Source: Pseudoxanthomonas sp.
Lineage (GTDB): Bacteria > Pseudomonadota > Gammaproteobacteria > Xanthomonadales > Xanthomonadaceae
Length of the DNA stretch: 64,000 bases
Direction of reading: 5' to 3'
Assembly: GCF_035999195.1 (NCBI RefSeq)
Contig: NZ_DASYGY010000009.1
Coordinates: forward strand, 496,001-560,000
The translations under genes were made by a program, and so were the position numbers. The notes below the pieces were generated by a model. That model was not told the DNA's origin and searched no databases. It was given only the letters and a program-made list of their open reading frames with translations. Each line of letters opens with the position of its first letter. The stretch's first letter is position 1. Positions 15,463 through 27,100 of the stretch are shown here, piece by piece.

Positions 15463-17976
15463 TCAGGGCAACGCCACGGTCTCCGGAGCAGCCGCCGACC
15501 TCGTAGCGGAGGCAGGTACGGACGCATCGCCCCCGAGGTGCTGGCGCAGGAATCCCGCCACCGCGCTCCACGTCTTCTCGCGATTCTCCTGCGAGGTGAA
15601 ACTGTGTCCCTCGTCCTCGAAGGCCAACCCCACCGGACGCTGACCCGCCAGGGTCAGCATGCGCGCCATGCGACGGCTGTGTTCGTAGTCCACGCGCTCG
15701 TCTTCCAGTCCGTGTATCAACAGGACCGGCGCGCGGATGCTGGCGTACTGGTAGAGCGGCGACTGCCGCTGCATCTCGTCCAGCACCTTGGCCGGATCGC
15801 CCAGATATTTTTCCAACGTAGCTCGGGACGCATCCGTCCGGCCCAGGTCGCTGGACGTGAACAGCAAGGCCTGGTCGCTGGGACCGGCGATGGACACCAC
15901 GCAACGGAAACGCTCCGGCCAGCGCACCGCGGCCACCAGTCCGGAGTAGCCACCGTAGCTCGCGCCCAGCATGCACATGCGGTCGCCATCCAGCGGGTGG
16001 CGCGCCAGCGCCGCGCGGATGGCGGCGTCGATATCGTCCTCGATGCGCGTTCCGAACGCGCCGTAGGCGGCCTCGCGGAAGGCGCGGCCGTAGCCATCCG
16101 ACCCGCGGAAGTTGACCTGCAACACCGCGTATCCCAATGACGCGACGAACTGCACCTCGCGGTCGAAGTGCAGGTGGTCGGCCACGCCGATGGGGCCACC
16201 ATGCGGGAACACCACCAGCGGACGCTTGCCCGCGCCCGGCGGCAAGGTCAGAAAGGCCTCCAGCGGCAGGCCATCCTTGCCCTTGAAGCTGAGCACCTGG
16301 GCAGGCACGAAGCGCACCGCTGCCAGCCATGGCGCCGCATCGTCCAGCAGTTCCGCGGTTCCCTTCACCGTATCGAGGTGGTAGAGCTGCGACGGCTGGT
16401 CGGCGGCATCCACATCGAGCACGATATGGCGCCCGTCGCGACTGCGGTCGGCTATCTGAACCATCTTGCCGGGGAACGCCTTGGCCAGCAGCGTCCCCAG
16501 CCGCGCGTCTTCGGGTTGGAAGTATTCGCTGACCAGCAATCCACCCTCGTAGAACTGCACGCCGATGGGCGCACGCTGCGCATCGAACAGGACATGCTCG
16601 ACGTCGACGCCCGGACGCGAGAACAAGGTGCGTCCGACAGCATTCCGCCCCAGGTCGTACTCGACCAGGTCACGCTGCCCGCGTCCCGCATCGGTCAGCG
16701 CGTACAGCGTGCGAACGTCCAGCGACAGCCCGACCGGATCCAGATCGGTCTCGCCGCCGAGTTTCATGACGTCGCGGAACACCTGGTTCTCCTGCAACAC
16801 CAGCACGTGGTCCTCGCCGCGGCGGGCGACCGCCAACCTGAGCACGCCGTTGCCGTCGGCCATCCACCACACGTCGTCCTTGACGCCCTTGTTGAGGCGG
16901 TCCCGGTACTGGGGCTTGGCTTCGTCCACGGCCTTCTGGCTGCTGATGTCCAGCCGGTGCACCATCAATCCGCTCTGGCGCCCCATGCTGGCGAACAGGA
17001 TGTGGTCCGGCTCGCGCGGCAACGTGTCGACCACCCAGCCGCCCTTGGGCAGGTTGATCCGGGTATAACGCCGCGCGCCTGAGGCATCGGTTTCCATGCG
17101 GATGGCGATCACCATCGGCTGGCCGTGCGGCGGGTCCACGGTCAACAGCAACAGATCGTCGCCCGCCCATTCCACCGAGTCGAACTTCACCGCGCTCTTG
17201 GCCATCAGCGACGCCTGCCGGCCCTGCAGGTCGACCAGATCCACACCCCAGTCGTCTTTGCCGTTGCGGACTTGCAGTGCGAGCAGGGTGCCCGCAGGAT
17301 TGAGGCTGGCCTGTACGATCCGCTCGGGCTTGAACAGGGTGGCAGGCTGTAGCGGAAGCACATAGGCGAGCGCCGGTTCGCGCAGGTCTGGCAGCGTGCT
17401 TGGGTCCTCCTTGGCGGCTGCACGCAACGGCTTGTAGAACGCGGGGAAGGGATCCGGATAACGCCCCGAGAAGGCCAGCGGATACTTTGCGTAGATGGCC
17501 GGATGGGTCTTCTGCATCCAGTCGATGGCCGCCAGCGACCGGTTGGTGGACGCGAAACGGGCGCGCCAGAAACTGCTCGGACGGAACAGAAGGTCGCCCG
17601 GATAGGTGATACGGCCCGGTTCGACCGTGAAGCGGAAATCCTCGTCGTCGGACAAGGTGTAGCGGTAGCCGAAGACCAGTTGCAGTTCACGCCACTCGTA
17701 GGTACCTGCCGATACGGCATAAAGACGGAAGTTGTGGCCCTCCTTCAGGTCGCGCATCACGCCCGAACCGAACAGCTTGCCATCGCGATTCATCCGCACC
17801 ATGGCCACGTTCACCGACGTGTCCACCGCCATCAGCACCAGGCCCTCACCCGCCTTCAGCGCGGGGTCGCTTCCCGGCTCGACCTCGCGCATGCTGGCTT
17901 CAGCCCTGAAGCTGGCCAACCCGAACAGCACCACCAGCATCGCCACGGCGCGATGCCATGCTGGACTTCTCATCAC
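15463..17976 (-). CDS. S9 family (prolyl oligopeptidase-type) peptidase, exported
   Basis: 837 residues. The signal peptide is about 1-27. A long beta-propeller-like region precedes an alpha/beta-hydrolase domain (about 590-820). The serine nucleophile is in CMLGASYGGYSG (near 672), the acid in HGLEDERVDYEH (near 757), and the histidine in EDEGHSFTSQEN (near 790). It should cleave peptides in the periplasm. Tandem MM codons are available for initiation, with AAGGGGAAGGG just upstream. An N-terminal extension of about 120 residues before the propeller is unassigned. Confidence 0.92.
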   Translation of the reverse strand: MMRSPAWHRAVAMLVVLFGLASFRAEASMREVEPGSDPALKAGEGLVLMAVDTSVNVAMVRMNRDGKLFGSGVMRDLKEGHNFRLYAVSAGTYEWRELQLVFGYRYTLSDDEDFRFTVEPGRITYPGDLLFRPSSFWRARFASTNRSLAAIDWMQKTHPAIYAKYPLAFSGRYPDPFPAFYKPLRAAAKEDPSTLPDLREPALAYVLPLQPATLFKPERIVQASLNPAGTLLALQVRNGKDDWGVDLVDLQGRQASLMAKSAVKFDSVEWAGDDLLLLTVDPPHGQPMVIAIRMETDASGARRYTRINLPKGGWVVDTLPREPDHILFASMGRQSGLMVHRLDISSQKAVDEAKPQYRDRLNKGVKDDVWWMADGNGVLRLAVARRGEDHVLVLQENQVFRDVMKLGGETDLDPVGLSLDVRTLYALTDAGRGQRDLVEYDLGRNAVGRTLFSRPGVDVEHVLFDAQRAPIGVQFYEGGLLVSEYFQPEDARLGTLLAKAFPGKMVQIADRSRDGRHIVLDVDAADQPSQLYHLDTVKGTAELLDDAAPWLAAVRFVPAQVLSFKGKDGLPLEAFLTLPPGAGKRPLVVFPHGGPIGVADHLHFDREVQFVASLGYAVLQVNFRGSDGYGRAFREAAYGAFGTRIEDDIDAAIRAALARHPLDGDRMCMLGASYGGYSGLVAAVRWPERFRCVVSIAGPSDQALLFTSSDLGRTDASRATLEKYLGDPAKVLDEMQRQSPLYQYASIRAPVLLIHGLEDERVDYEHSRRMARMLTLAGQRPVGLAFEDEGHSFTSQENREKTWSAVAGFLRQHLGGDASVPASATRSAAAPETVALP

Positions 17977-18039
17977 CCTTCCCCTTGCCTGACGCGATCC
18001 CCATCGCGTTGACGATGTTAACGCCGCCGGCGCCCCACT

Positions 18040-18630
18040 TCACCCCAGCGGCCACTCGCCCAGCACGTCGTAGTCCGCCTCGCCTTCGATGCTCTGCAGC
18101 AGGTGGACGCCCTGCGGGTGCAGCACCACCGGCGGCACGTCCACTGGCGCGGTGCGCGGCGGCACGTAGGCCAGGGTCAGGTGCGGGACGAAGCTGCGCC
18201 CCACGTGCTGCTTGAAACCGGCGCGCAGCAGGCGCTGCTGCAGATTGCGCCAGAACGCCACCACCGCCGGCGACGGGTGCAATGCGGCCAGGGTCAGCGC
18301 CGGGTTTTTCGGATTGCCCAGGCAGAGCAGATGATCGAGGGTGATGCCGACCGGTTCCGGTTGCCAGTCCTGCATGGCGTCGTGCGCCGTGCGGATCATG
18401 TCCTCGCGCGGACCATCGCTTTCACCAAGGAAATGCAGGGTCAGGTGGTAGCGCTCGGGGCGCACCCAACGGGCCTGCGGAAACGCGGCCTTGAGGTCGT
18501 CGGCGCGGTGGCGCAGGCCCTCGCGTTCGCCCGCCGACGGCACCAGCGCGAAGAACAGCCGGTGCAGCCGGCCCGGCTGCGGGCCGCCGAACAGGTCGCC
18601 TTGCGGGGTGGGCGCGGGGCTGGCAGGCAT
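18040..18630 (-). CDS. thpR: RNA 2',3'-cyclic phosphodiesterase (2H family)
   Basis: 196 residues with both catalytic HxTx motifs: HLTL at 62-65 and HLTL at 150-153. They are set in the usual frames LFFALVP (25-31), ERYHLTLHFLGE and FVPHLTLAYVP. 2H enzymes of this group hydrolyse 2',3'-cyclic phosphate RNA ends to 2'-phosphate. The ATG at 18630 is chosen; it leaves a 20-residue flexible N-terminus. The gene is transcribed from the same strand as the M13 peptidase behind it. Confidence 0.92.
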   Translation of the reverse strand: MPASPAPTPQGDLFGGPQPGRLHRLFFALVPSAGEREGLRHRADDLKAAFPQARWVRPERYHLTLHFLGESDGPREDMIRTAHDAMQDWQPEPVGITLDHLLCLGNPKNPALTLAALHPSPAVVAFWRNLQQRLLRAGFKQHVGRSFVPHLTLAYVPPRTAPVDVPPVVLHPQGVHLLQSIEGEADYDVLGEWPLG

Positions 18631-18827
18631 GGAACGGAACGCACGGAAAACCACGATGCCCCGCATCATCGGCGCGTGCGCCGGACGATGCAAGTCGAGC
18701 GCGGGCGTCGCGGATCATGGAAGCGCATTGCAGTTGCGTAGCGTGCGCCACGCGCACGACCGCACTCCACGCTCATCACGCACGCATGCGTCAGGCGCCG
18801 CGCGTGTCGCGCGCATGGCGCACGCCA

Positions 18828-18863
18828 CGACGGGGACGCCGCCTCGAGGGCGACGTCCCGTCG
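18828..18863 (-). terminator. Imperfect GC hairpin after the M13 peptidase gene
   Basis: CGACGGGGACG (18828-18838) pairs with CGTCCCGTCG (18854-18863) with one bulged G. It begins 3 bp past the M13 stop on the minus strand, but lacks a U-tract. The rest of 18640-18866 shows no gene. Confidence 0.4.
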
Positions 18864-18866
18864 CCG

Positions 18867-20984
18867 TCACCAGATCCGCACGCGGTCCTGCGGGGCGATG
18901 TACAGCGGGTCGCCCTGCTTCACGCCGAAGGCGTCGTACCACGCGTCGATGTTGCGCAGCGGAGCGAAGGCGCGGATGTGGCCCGGCGAATGCGTGCCGT
19001 TGACCAGCTGCTGGCGCAGTGCGTCGTCGCGCCACAGCGTGCGCCACACCTGGCCCCAGCCCATGAAGAAGCGCTGGTCGCCGGTGAAGCCGTCGATCAC
19101 CGGTGCGGGCTTGCCGCCCAGCGAGCGGTGGTAGGCCTCCAGCGCGATGGTCAGGCCGCCCAGGTCGCCGATGTTCTCGCCCATCGCCACGCGGCCGTTG
19201 ATGCGCATGCCGGGCAGCTGCGGGAACACGTACGCCTCGTACTGCGCACCCAGCCTGGCGGCCTGCACCTCGAACTTGGCCGCGTCCTCGGCGGTCCACC
19301 AGTCGCGCAGCAGACCCTTGCCATCGGACTTGCGGCCCTGGTCGTCGAAGCCATGGATGATCTCGTGACCGATCACGCCACCGATGGCGCCATAGTTGAC
19401 GGCCGGGTCGGCATCGGGATCGAAGAACGGCGGCTGCAGGATGGCGGCCGGAAACACGATCTCGTTCTTCACCGAGTTGTAGTACGCGTTGACCGTCTGC
19501 GGGGTCATGCCCCACTCGCCCTTGTCCACCGGCTTGCCGATGCGGGCGCGGCGGAAATTCCACTCGAACTCGCCGGCACGCAGCGCATTGCCGAACAGGT
19601 CGCCGTTCTTCACCACCAGCGCGCTGTAGTCGCGGTACGTGTCGGGATGGCCGATCTTCAGGCCAAAGCCGGCCAGCTTGGCGTGCGCCTCGGCCTTGGT
19701 GGCCGGGCTCATCCATGCCAGCGTATCCAAGCGTGCGCCCATCGCCGCCTTCACGTTGGCGACCAGCGCATCCATCTTGGCCTTCGCATCCGGCGGGAAG
19801 TACAGCTGCACGTAGTCGCGCCCGATCGCCTCGCCCATCGCCGATTCGGCGAAGGACACGCCGCGCTTCCAGCGCTCGCGCTGCTGCGGCTGGCCGGAGA
19901 GGAACTTGTCGCGGAATTCGTACTGCGCCACCGAGAAGTCCTTCGACAGCAGCGGTGCCGCGTTGTCGGTCGCGTGGAAGGCCTGCCAGGCCTGCAGGGT
20001 GGCGACGTCGGCATCGGCGAAGATCGCCGCGATCTTCGGGATGGCGCTGTCCTGGCGGATCACGGCGCGGCCGGCGCCGTCGACACCGGCGGCCGTGAAG
20101 AAGTCCGCCCATGGGAACCCGGGGGCCTTGCCGGCGAAATCCGCCATCGCCATCGGGTTATAGGTCTTGTCGCGGTTGCGGCTTTCGGCGCGCGTCCAGT
20201 GCGCCTCGGCGATGCGGGTCTCCAGCGCCAGGATCGCCTTGGCGCTCTCCTGCGGCTGCGCCCAGCCGGCCAGCTGCAGCAGCTGCGCGATGTAGGCCTG
20301 GTAACGCTCGCGCTGCGGCGCGAAATTCTCGCGCAGGTACATCTCGCGGTCGCCGAGACCCAAGCCGCCCTGGCTCAGGTAGAGGGCATAGACATCGGGA
20401 TTCTTCTGGTCGTCGCTGACGCTGAGGTTGAAGAAGCTATCGTAGAGGCCGCCCCGCTGTCCCATCAGTCGCGCCAGGGCCTCCTTGTCGCCGGCGGCGC
20501 GGATGTCGGCCAGGACCGGCTGCAGCGGCTTCGCACCGAGGGCATCGACGGCCTGCTCGTCCATGAAACCGCGGTACAGGGCGGCGATCTTGGCGGCATC
20601 GCCGCCGGTCGCCGGGTCGCCCAGCGCATAGCCTTCCACCAACACGCGCAGGCGCGCTTCGGACAGGTCACGCAGGATCGCGAAGCCGCCATAGCTGGAG
20701 CGGTCGGCCGGGATCTGGGTGGTATCGGCCCAGGTACCGCTGACGTAGCGGAAGAAGTCGGCGCCCGGCCTGGCGGACCGGTCCATACCGGCGGTGTCGA
20801 TGCCCCACGTGCCGAAGCGCTTGGCGGCGATGGTCGACCCGGCCGCGCCGGCGGCATCGGGTTCGGCGAACAGCGACTGCAGCGTGCAGCCGTCGTCCAG
20901 GCAGCCGTGATCTTCGTGGGCCGCCAGCGGGGCGGCGGCGGCGAGGGCCAGCAGGGTGGCGGCGGACAGCAGGGTCTTCTTCAA
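18867..20984 (-). CDS. M13 family (neprilysin/PepO-type) zinc metallopeptidase, exported
   Basis: 705 residues with an N-terminal signal peptide (1 to about 21). The zinc motif HEIIH is at about 540-544 in VIGHEIIHGFDDQGRKSD, the third ligand region is ENIGDLGGL (about 600), and the substrate-binding NAYYN (preceding TVNAYYNSVKNEIVFPA) is intact. The C-terminus ends DRVRIW, as usual for the family. It should degrade oligopeptides in the periplasm or outside. Length is normal, with no sign of damage. Confidence 0.95.
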   Translation of the reverse strand: MKKTLLSAATLLALAAAAPLAAHEDHGCLDDGCTLQSLFAEPDAAGAAGSTIAAKRFGTWGIDTAGMDRSARPGADFFRYVSGTWADTTQIPADRSSYGGFAILRDLSEARLRVLVEGYALGDPATGGDAAKIAALYRGFMDEQAVDALGAKPLQPVLADIRAAGDKEALARLMGQRGGLYDSFFNLSVSDDQKNPDVYALYLSQGGLGLGDREMYLRENFAPQRERYQAYIAQLLQLAGWAQPQESAKAILALETRIAEAHWTRAESRNRDKTYNPMAMADFAGKAPGFPWADFFTAAGVDGAGRAVIRQDSAIPKIAAIFADADVATLQAWQAFHATDNAAPLLSKDFSVAQYEFRDKFLSGQPQQRERWKRGVSFAESAMGEAIGRDYVQLYFPPDAKAKMDALVANVKAAMGARLDTLAWMSPATKAEAHAKLAGFGLKIGHPDTYRDYSALVVKNGDLFGNALRAGEFEWNFRRARIGKPVDKGEWGMTPQTVNAYYNSVKNEIVFPAAILQPPFFDPDADPAVNYGAIGGVIGHEIIHGFDDQGRKSDGKGLLRDWWTAEDAAKFEVQAARLGAQYEAYVFPQLPGMRINGRVAMGENIGDLGGLTIALEAYHRSLGGKPAPVIDGFTGDQRFFMGWGQVWRTLWRDDALRQQLVNGTHSPGHIRAFAPLRNIDAWYDAFGVKQGDPLYIAPQDRVRIW

Positions 20985-21114
20985 CAGCGTTCTCCGGAAT
21001 CAGGGCAGGCGCGCGTCGCGCGCGGGCGTGTCCGGAGGGTATCGCTGCCGACGGCGGGGCGACTGTGCCGAAAGTGCCGGGAACGGGACCTGGCTCCCGC
21101 CGCCGGCATGGATC

Positions 21115-21149
21115 GCACAAACAGGAAGCCCGGCGATGGCCGGGCTTCC
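21115..21149 (-). terminator. Intrinsic terminator of the autotransporter gene
   Basis: An 11-bp perfect stem (21124-21134 with 21139-21149) closed by a 4-nt loop. On the minus strand it is followed by TGTTTGT. It lies 41 bp downstream of the stop at 21190. The remainder of 20985-21189 holds no gene. Confidence 0.8.
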
Positions 21150-21189
21150 CGTGACGCACAAGACGGTCGGATGCCTGCGGACCGTCCGC

Positions 21190-24100
21190 TCAGCGCGGCG
21201 CCTCCGAGGGATCCACGCAGCGGCGGCCACAGCGGCGGGCGGCGTCACCGGCCATCGTGCCGTCGTTCTGCACGAACCCGCCACCGAACGGCTGCCCGTA
21301 CGACAGGCGCAGGCCCAGAGTGCTGCCCTGCGTGCTGTTGCTGGCCTGCTCATGGCCGAACAGCAGCGACAGCAACCAGCCGGGCCGCAGCTTCACGTCC
21401 ACGCCGGCCGCCAGCGACAACGCGTTGTCGTTGTAGCTCTGCATGCCCAGCCGGTAGTCGGTCGGGTGCGGCCATACCACGTAGTTCATGGCCGCCTCGC
21501 CCTTGTCGTCGATCGCCTGGCGATACTCCAGGGTCCAGAAGGGCCGATAGCGTCCGTTCGCACCGCCGACCTGGTAACTGCCCTCGATGCCGAGCGCGAA
21601 CGTGCTGTTCTCCACCTCCTGGCGACGATACGCCAGGTCGTAGAGGCCAAGGCCGTACTCGCGGTAGGCCTCCAGCGTGGTCCGACTGGCATCGAACCGG
21701 CCATACCCGGTCAGCGCCATGCGTTCGCCACGGTGCTCGTAGCCCAGCGCCAGCGAGCCGAACCACTGTTCGCCGTCGCGCGCCGCGGTGCCCAGCGCGC
21801 CGGCGTCGTCGCTCCAGCGGCGGATGTCGAAGTCCAGGCGGCCGGTGGCCAGCATGCCGTCCACGAACAGGTGCTCGCCCCGGCGCCACAGGCCGTACAG
21901 CGCCAGCGAGCGCTGGTCGGCCTTGAGCCGCGACGCGGTGCCGTCGAGATCGCTGTCGTTGCGCGCCAGGCTGCCCGCCACGCCCAGCAGCAGATGCTCG
22001 CCGAATGCACGGTCCGCACCCAACGTGATGCCATCGGTCTGGAAGTCGTAGCCACCCACCCGTCCGCGCTTGCCGAACGTGGCCGTACCCGATGCCCACG
22101 CGCCCCAGCCCTGCGGCAGTGCCGGCAACACGCCACCCGTTGCCTGCCCCACCGGCACCGACAGCCCCTGGCGGTCGTCGCCACCGGCGTACGCCAGGGT
22201 GACGGCATTGCTCGAGGCGTTGGCGCCGCTGCGTACCTGGCGCAGGCGGTCGCGGATGTTCGACTGCTGTGCAGTGGCGAAGCGCACGCTGGCGTCCACC
22301 TGCGCCTGCAGCAGGCCGACCACGCCCGCATCGCGGGTCGGGTCGGACCGCACCTCGACCTGCAACCGCATCTCCACGCTCGCCGCGGCGTAGCTGCCGG
22401 CGGCGGCCTGGGTGGCGGTGATGACGGTCTCGCCCTCCGCATGCAGCGTCACGGTGCGGCCGCTGATGCTGGCCACGTCGGGATCGCTGCTGGTGAAGGT
22501 AAAGGCACCGGCACTGGGGCTCTGCGGATTGCCCAGGTCGAATGCGGGTTCGCCATAGACCTTGCGCAGCGTTTCCGGCCAGACCAGCGTCGGCACGGCG
22601 GCGGCGATGTCCACGTCGAGCAGCGCCTGCGGCGCGGCCTCGTGGTTGGCATCACCGGCCTGGTCGGCGGTCAGCGAGCAGCGACCCGCCGCCAGCATGG
22701 TGACCGTTGCGCCGCTCACCTGGCAGACCTGCAGCGTGGTGCTGGCGAATACGACCGGGTTGGCGGACGCGCCACCCGTGGCGACCAGCGCGAACGTGCC
22801 ATTCGGCGTAAACACCGGCGTCGCCGGGTTGGCGCTGAAGCCGGTGATGGCCTGCGCCGCCTGCGCGACGACGAGTTCGTACGCCTGCGCGCCGCTGAAG
22901 CCGTTGGCATCGCGCACTTCGATGGTGAATGCGAAGCGGCCGGCCTGCGTCGGGGTCCCCGACAGCACGCCCGCCGCGCTCAGCGACACGCCCTGCGGCA
23001 GCGAACCTGCGATCACCGTGTACGTGTACGGCGCGGTGCCGCCACTGACGGCCAGCGTCTGGTGGATCGCACCGGCGTGCGTCGCGGGCGGCAGCACCGG
23101 CAGCGTGAATGCGATCTGCGGCGCCGCGACCTGCAGCGTGTACTGCCGCTGCGCGGTGAACGGCCCCAGGCCCGTGCTGCTGTCGGTGACCTGGACGGTC
23201 AGGCTGAAGCTGCCTGCGGCCGTCGGCGTGCCGGTGATGCGGCCGTCCGTCCCCAGCGCCAGACCGGCCGGCAAGGCGCCGCCGGTCAGCTGGAAGGTGT
23301 ACGGCGATGCACCGCCGCTGGCGACGAAGGCATGCGTGTAAGCGCTGCCGCCGGTGCCATCGACCGGGTTGCCCGCGTCCAGCGCCACCGTCGGCGCGGT
23401 GACATCGATCGTCATCACGGCGGCTGCAGTGGTCTGGTAGGCATCGCTGGCCGTGTAGGTGAAGCTGTCCTGCCCGGCAAAGCCGGGGTTCGGCCGGTAG
23501 CTGATCGTGGTGCCGCTCGCGGTGGCGGTACCGTGCAGCGGCAGCGTGACCACCGCGACCGAGGTCGCCGTGCCGGTGATCGACAGCGTCACCGGCGTCG
23601 CCGGCGCACCGTACGCCAGCGTGACGCTGCCGTCGGCGACATCGAGTGCCGGAATCGGCGTGACCGCGTTCGACGGTGCCGATGCCGCGCTGCTGCCCGC
23701 GCTGCTCTGCGCCGTCACGGTGAACGTGTACGCCGTGCCGCTGTTCAGGCCACCGACGGTGATCGGGCTGCCCGCGCCAGTGTTGGTGATGCCGCCGGGA
23801 CTTGCGGTGACCGTGTAGCCCGTGACGGGCGCTCCGCCGGTGAAGCCAGGCGCCGTGAACGACACCGTGACCGATGTCGCCGACGCCATCGTCGCCGTAC
23901 CGATCGTCGGCGCGGCCGCCACCACCGCTGCCACCGTGAAGCTCTGGCTGACCTGAGCGGCCGGCAAATGGGTGGCGTCTCCGGTCTGGTCGGCGGTGAT
24001 CGTGCAGGTACCGACGGAGGCGAACGCCAGCGTTCCGGTGGCCGTGATCGAGCACACCGCCGGCGTGGCCGACGCGAACGTCACCGGCAGCCCCGAATCC

Positions 24101-27100
24101 GCCGTGGCCGACAGCGTCGGCGTGGTGCCGAAGTCCTGGCTGCCCGGGTTGCCGAACGTGATGGACTGCGCGATGGACGTGACCACGGCGTTCGATGCGG
24201 CAGAGACCGGGCCCGTACCGACGCTGTTGGTCGCGACCACGGTGAAGGTGTAGCGGGTGCCGGACGTCAGGCCGGTGACGCGGATCGGACTGCCTGCCCC
24301 CGTTGCAGCGGCCCCGCCCGGACTGGCCGTCACGGTGTAGCCGGTGATGGCGATGCCGCCGCTGCTGGCCGGCACCGTGAAGGCCACATCGACTTCGGTC
24401 GGGCTGGCGAGGACGGCGGTGCCGATGGTCGGCGCGCCGGGCACCACCGGATTGACGGTGAACGTGCGGGTGACCTGCGGGGCGGCGAGATAGCTACCGT
24501 CGCCCGGCTGGTCGGCGTTGATGGTGCAGGTGCCCGCGGTGACGAACGTCAGCGCGCCGCCGCTGGTGATGGTGCACACGCCGGTCGTGGACGAGGTGAA
24601 GATCGGCGTCAGGCCCGAATCCGAGGTCGCGCTCAGCGTCGGTGTGGTGCCGAAGTTCTGCGCGCCGGGATTGTTGAAGGTGACGGTCTGGGTCGCCGCC
24701 GGCGTGATGCTGTTCGAGGCCATCGACGCGGGGCCCGTGCCGGCCACGTTGTCCGCCGTGACGGTGAAGGTATAGGGCTGCCCGTTGGTGAGGCCGTTGA
24801 TCACGATCGGCGACGCCGCTCCGTTCACGGGGGCCACATGGGGAGGGTAGACCGTGACGGTGTAGCCCGTGATGGACGTTCCACCGGTGTTGACAGGTGC
24901 CGTGAACGCGACGCTCGCCTGGGTGTCGCCGGCGATCGCGGTGCCGATCGTGGGCGCGGCCGGAGCTACGGGATTGATCGTGAACGAATGGCTGACCTGC
25001 GGTGCCGGCTGGAAACTGCCGTCGCCCGCCTGGTCCGCGTTGATCGTGCAGGTGCCGGCGGCAACGAAGGTGAGGATGCCGCCGGACGTGATCGTGCAGA
25101 CGCCTGTCGTGGCGGACGTGAAAGTAACCGTCAGCCCCGAACTCGCCGTCGCAGCCAGCGTCGGCGAGGTGCCGTAATCCTGCGCGCCGGGGTTGGCGAA
25201 CGTGATGGTCTGCGGCGCCGCCGGAAGGACGCTGTTGGAGGCGGCCGACGCCGCACCTGTACCGGCGGCGTTCGTCGCCGTCACGGTGAAGGTGTACGCC
25301 ACACCATTGGTCAACCCGGCCACGATGATCGGCGAACCGGAGCCCGTCCCGGTCGCGCCCCCCGGATTCGCGGTGACCGTGTAGCCGCCGGAGAGAATGG
25401 CCGCACCGCCGGTCGACGCGGGCGCGGTGAACGTCACCGAGGCCTGGCCATTGCCCGCCGTCGCGGTCCCGATGGTCGGGGCACCCGGTGCGACCGCGTT
25501 GACGGTGAACGTCCGGGTTTCCGTGGCCGCCGCATTCCATGCGGCATTGCCCGCCTGGTCCGCCTCGATGCTGCAGCTGCCGGCAGCGACGAAGGTCACC
25601 TGGCCGCCCGCCGTGATCGTGCAGACGCCGGTGGTCGACGAGCTGAAGGTCGGCGTCAGTCCCGAGCTCGACGTCGCGGTCAGTGTCGGCGTGGTGCCGA
25701 AGTTCTGCGCGCCGGGATTGGCGAACGTGATGGCCTGGTTGCCCTTTGGCGTCACGGCGTTCGACGCGGCCGACGCGACACTCGTTCCGACGGCGTTGGT
25801 CGCGGTCACGGTGAACGTGTACGCGATGCCGTTGGTGAGCCCCGCCACCGTGGCGGTACAGGCGGCGGGCCCTGCGCAGGTACCGAACGCGCCGCCGGGA
25901 CTGGCGGTGGCCGTGTACGTGGTGATCGCCGAACCGCCGTTGCTGCCCGGTGCGGTGAAGGTGACGCTGGCCTGGCCATCGCCCGCCGTGGCCGTGCCGA
26001 TGGTCGGTGCGGCAGGCGCGGTGGGAATGGCGACGGTGTGCGTCGACCCGCTGGCGAAGGCCGCCGGACCGCCGTTGCCGGCCGCGTCGGCGATATCGGT
26101 GGCGCCGTTGAGATTCAGCCTCAGGTCGCCGCTGCCGGCGATGCCGCTCACGGTGACGTCGATCGAGGCGCCGCTGCTCGCCGAGACGCTGCTGATCGTG
26201 CCCGTGGCCGTGCCCGTCATCGCCAGCGCGAAGTCATCGGTGGACACGTTGGCCACCGACTCGTTTAACGCGACCGTGAAGGTCACGCTGGTGGCGGTGG
26301 CCGCAGGCGATCCGCTCACGGTGATGCCGGTGACGGCGGGCGGTGCCGTATCGACGGCGGCGTTGCTGGTGTCGCTCGTCGTGGTGGTATTGCCGGCGTT
26401 GTCGGTGGCCGTGAACGACACATTGCGGCCGGTCGCCTGCAGCGCGCCGCTGGGCAGGGTGTACGTGGCCGTCCACGTGCCGCCGCTGTTGGTCGCGGCG
26501 ACCGCTACGCCACCTCCGAACTGGCTGAAGTTCGCGGTGGCACCGCTGATCGTATCCGTATTGTTGTCGCCCGCTGCCGTGTTGTTCCACGTCGCCGTGA
26601 CCGTGTCACCGATCCGGTACGTGCCGGCGGTGCCCGATGCGCCGGAAATGGCGATGTTGCCGTCGGTCACCGTCGGCGCCACATTGTCGACGATGGCATT
26701 GGTGGTGTCCCCGGTGGCGGCACTGCCCCAGGCATTGGTCGCCGTCACGTTGACATTGCGGTTTGTCGCGTCGATGGCGCCCGCGGTGATCGTGTAAGTT
26801 GCAACCCAGGTATCGCTCATGTTGCTGGCGCCAACGGCCGCGCCACCGCCGAACTGGCTGAAGTCCATCGTTACGCCGGTGATGCCACTGTTGTTGTCGC
26901 CGCCCGCGGTGTTGTTCCAGGTCGCGGTGACGGTGTCGCCGATCCTGTAGGCGCCACCGGTGCCCGACGCGCCGGAGATGCCGATGCGGGCGTCGGTGAC
27001 GGTAGGCGCGGGCACAGCGCTGTCGCCCTGCAGATCGTCTATCAACAGGAAATCGAACATCGTGGAGGAGAAACGAACCTCATCCACCACCAAACCACCG

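Noticed and set aside
20956..26268. A 1770-codon open frame on the plus strand across the autotransporter
   Set aside because: It is antisense to a protein with clear domains and barrel. Arg/Ala/Gly/Gln-rich composition without motifs is typical of shadow frames in high-GC DNA.
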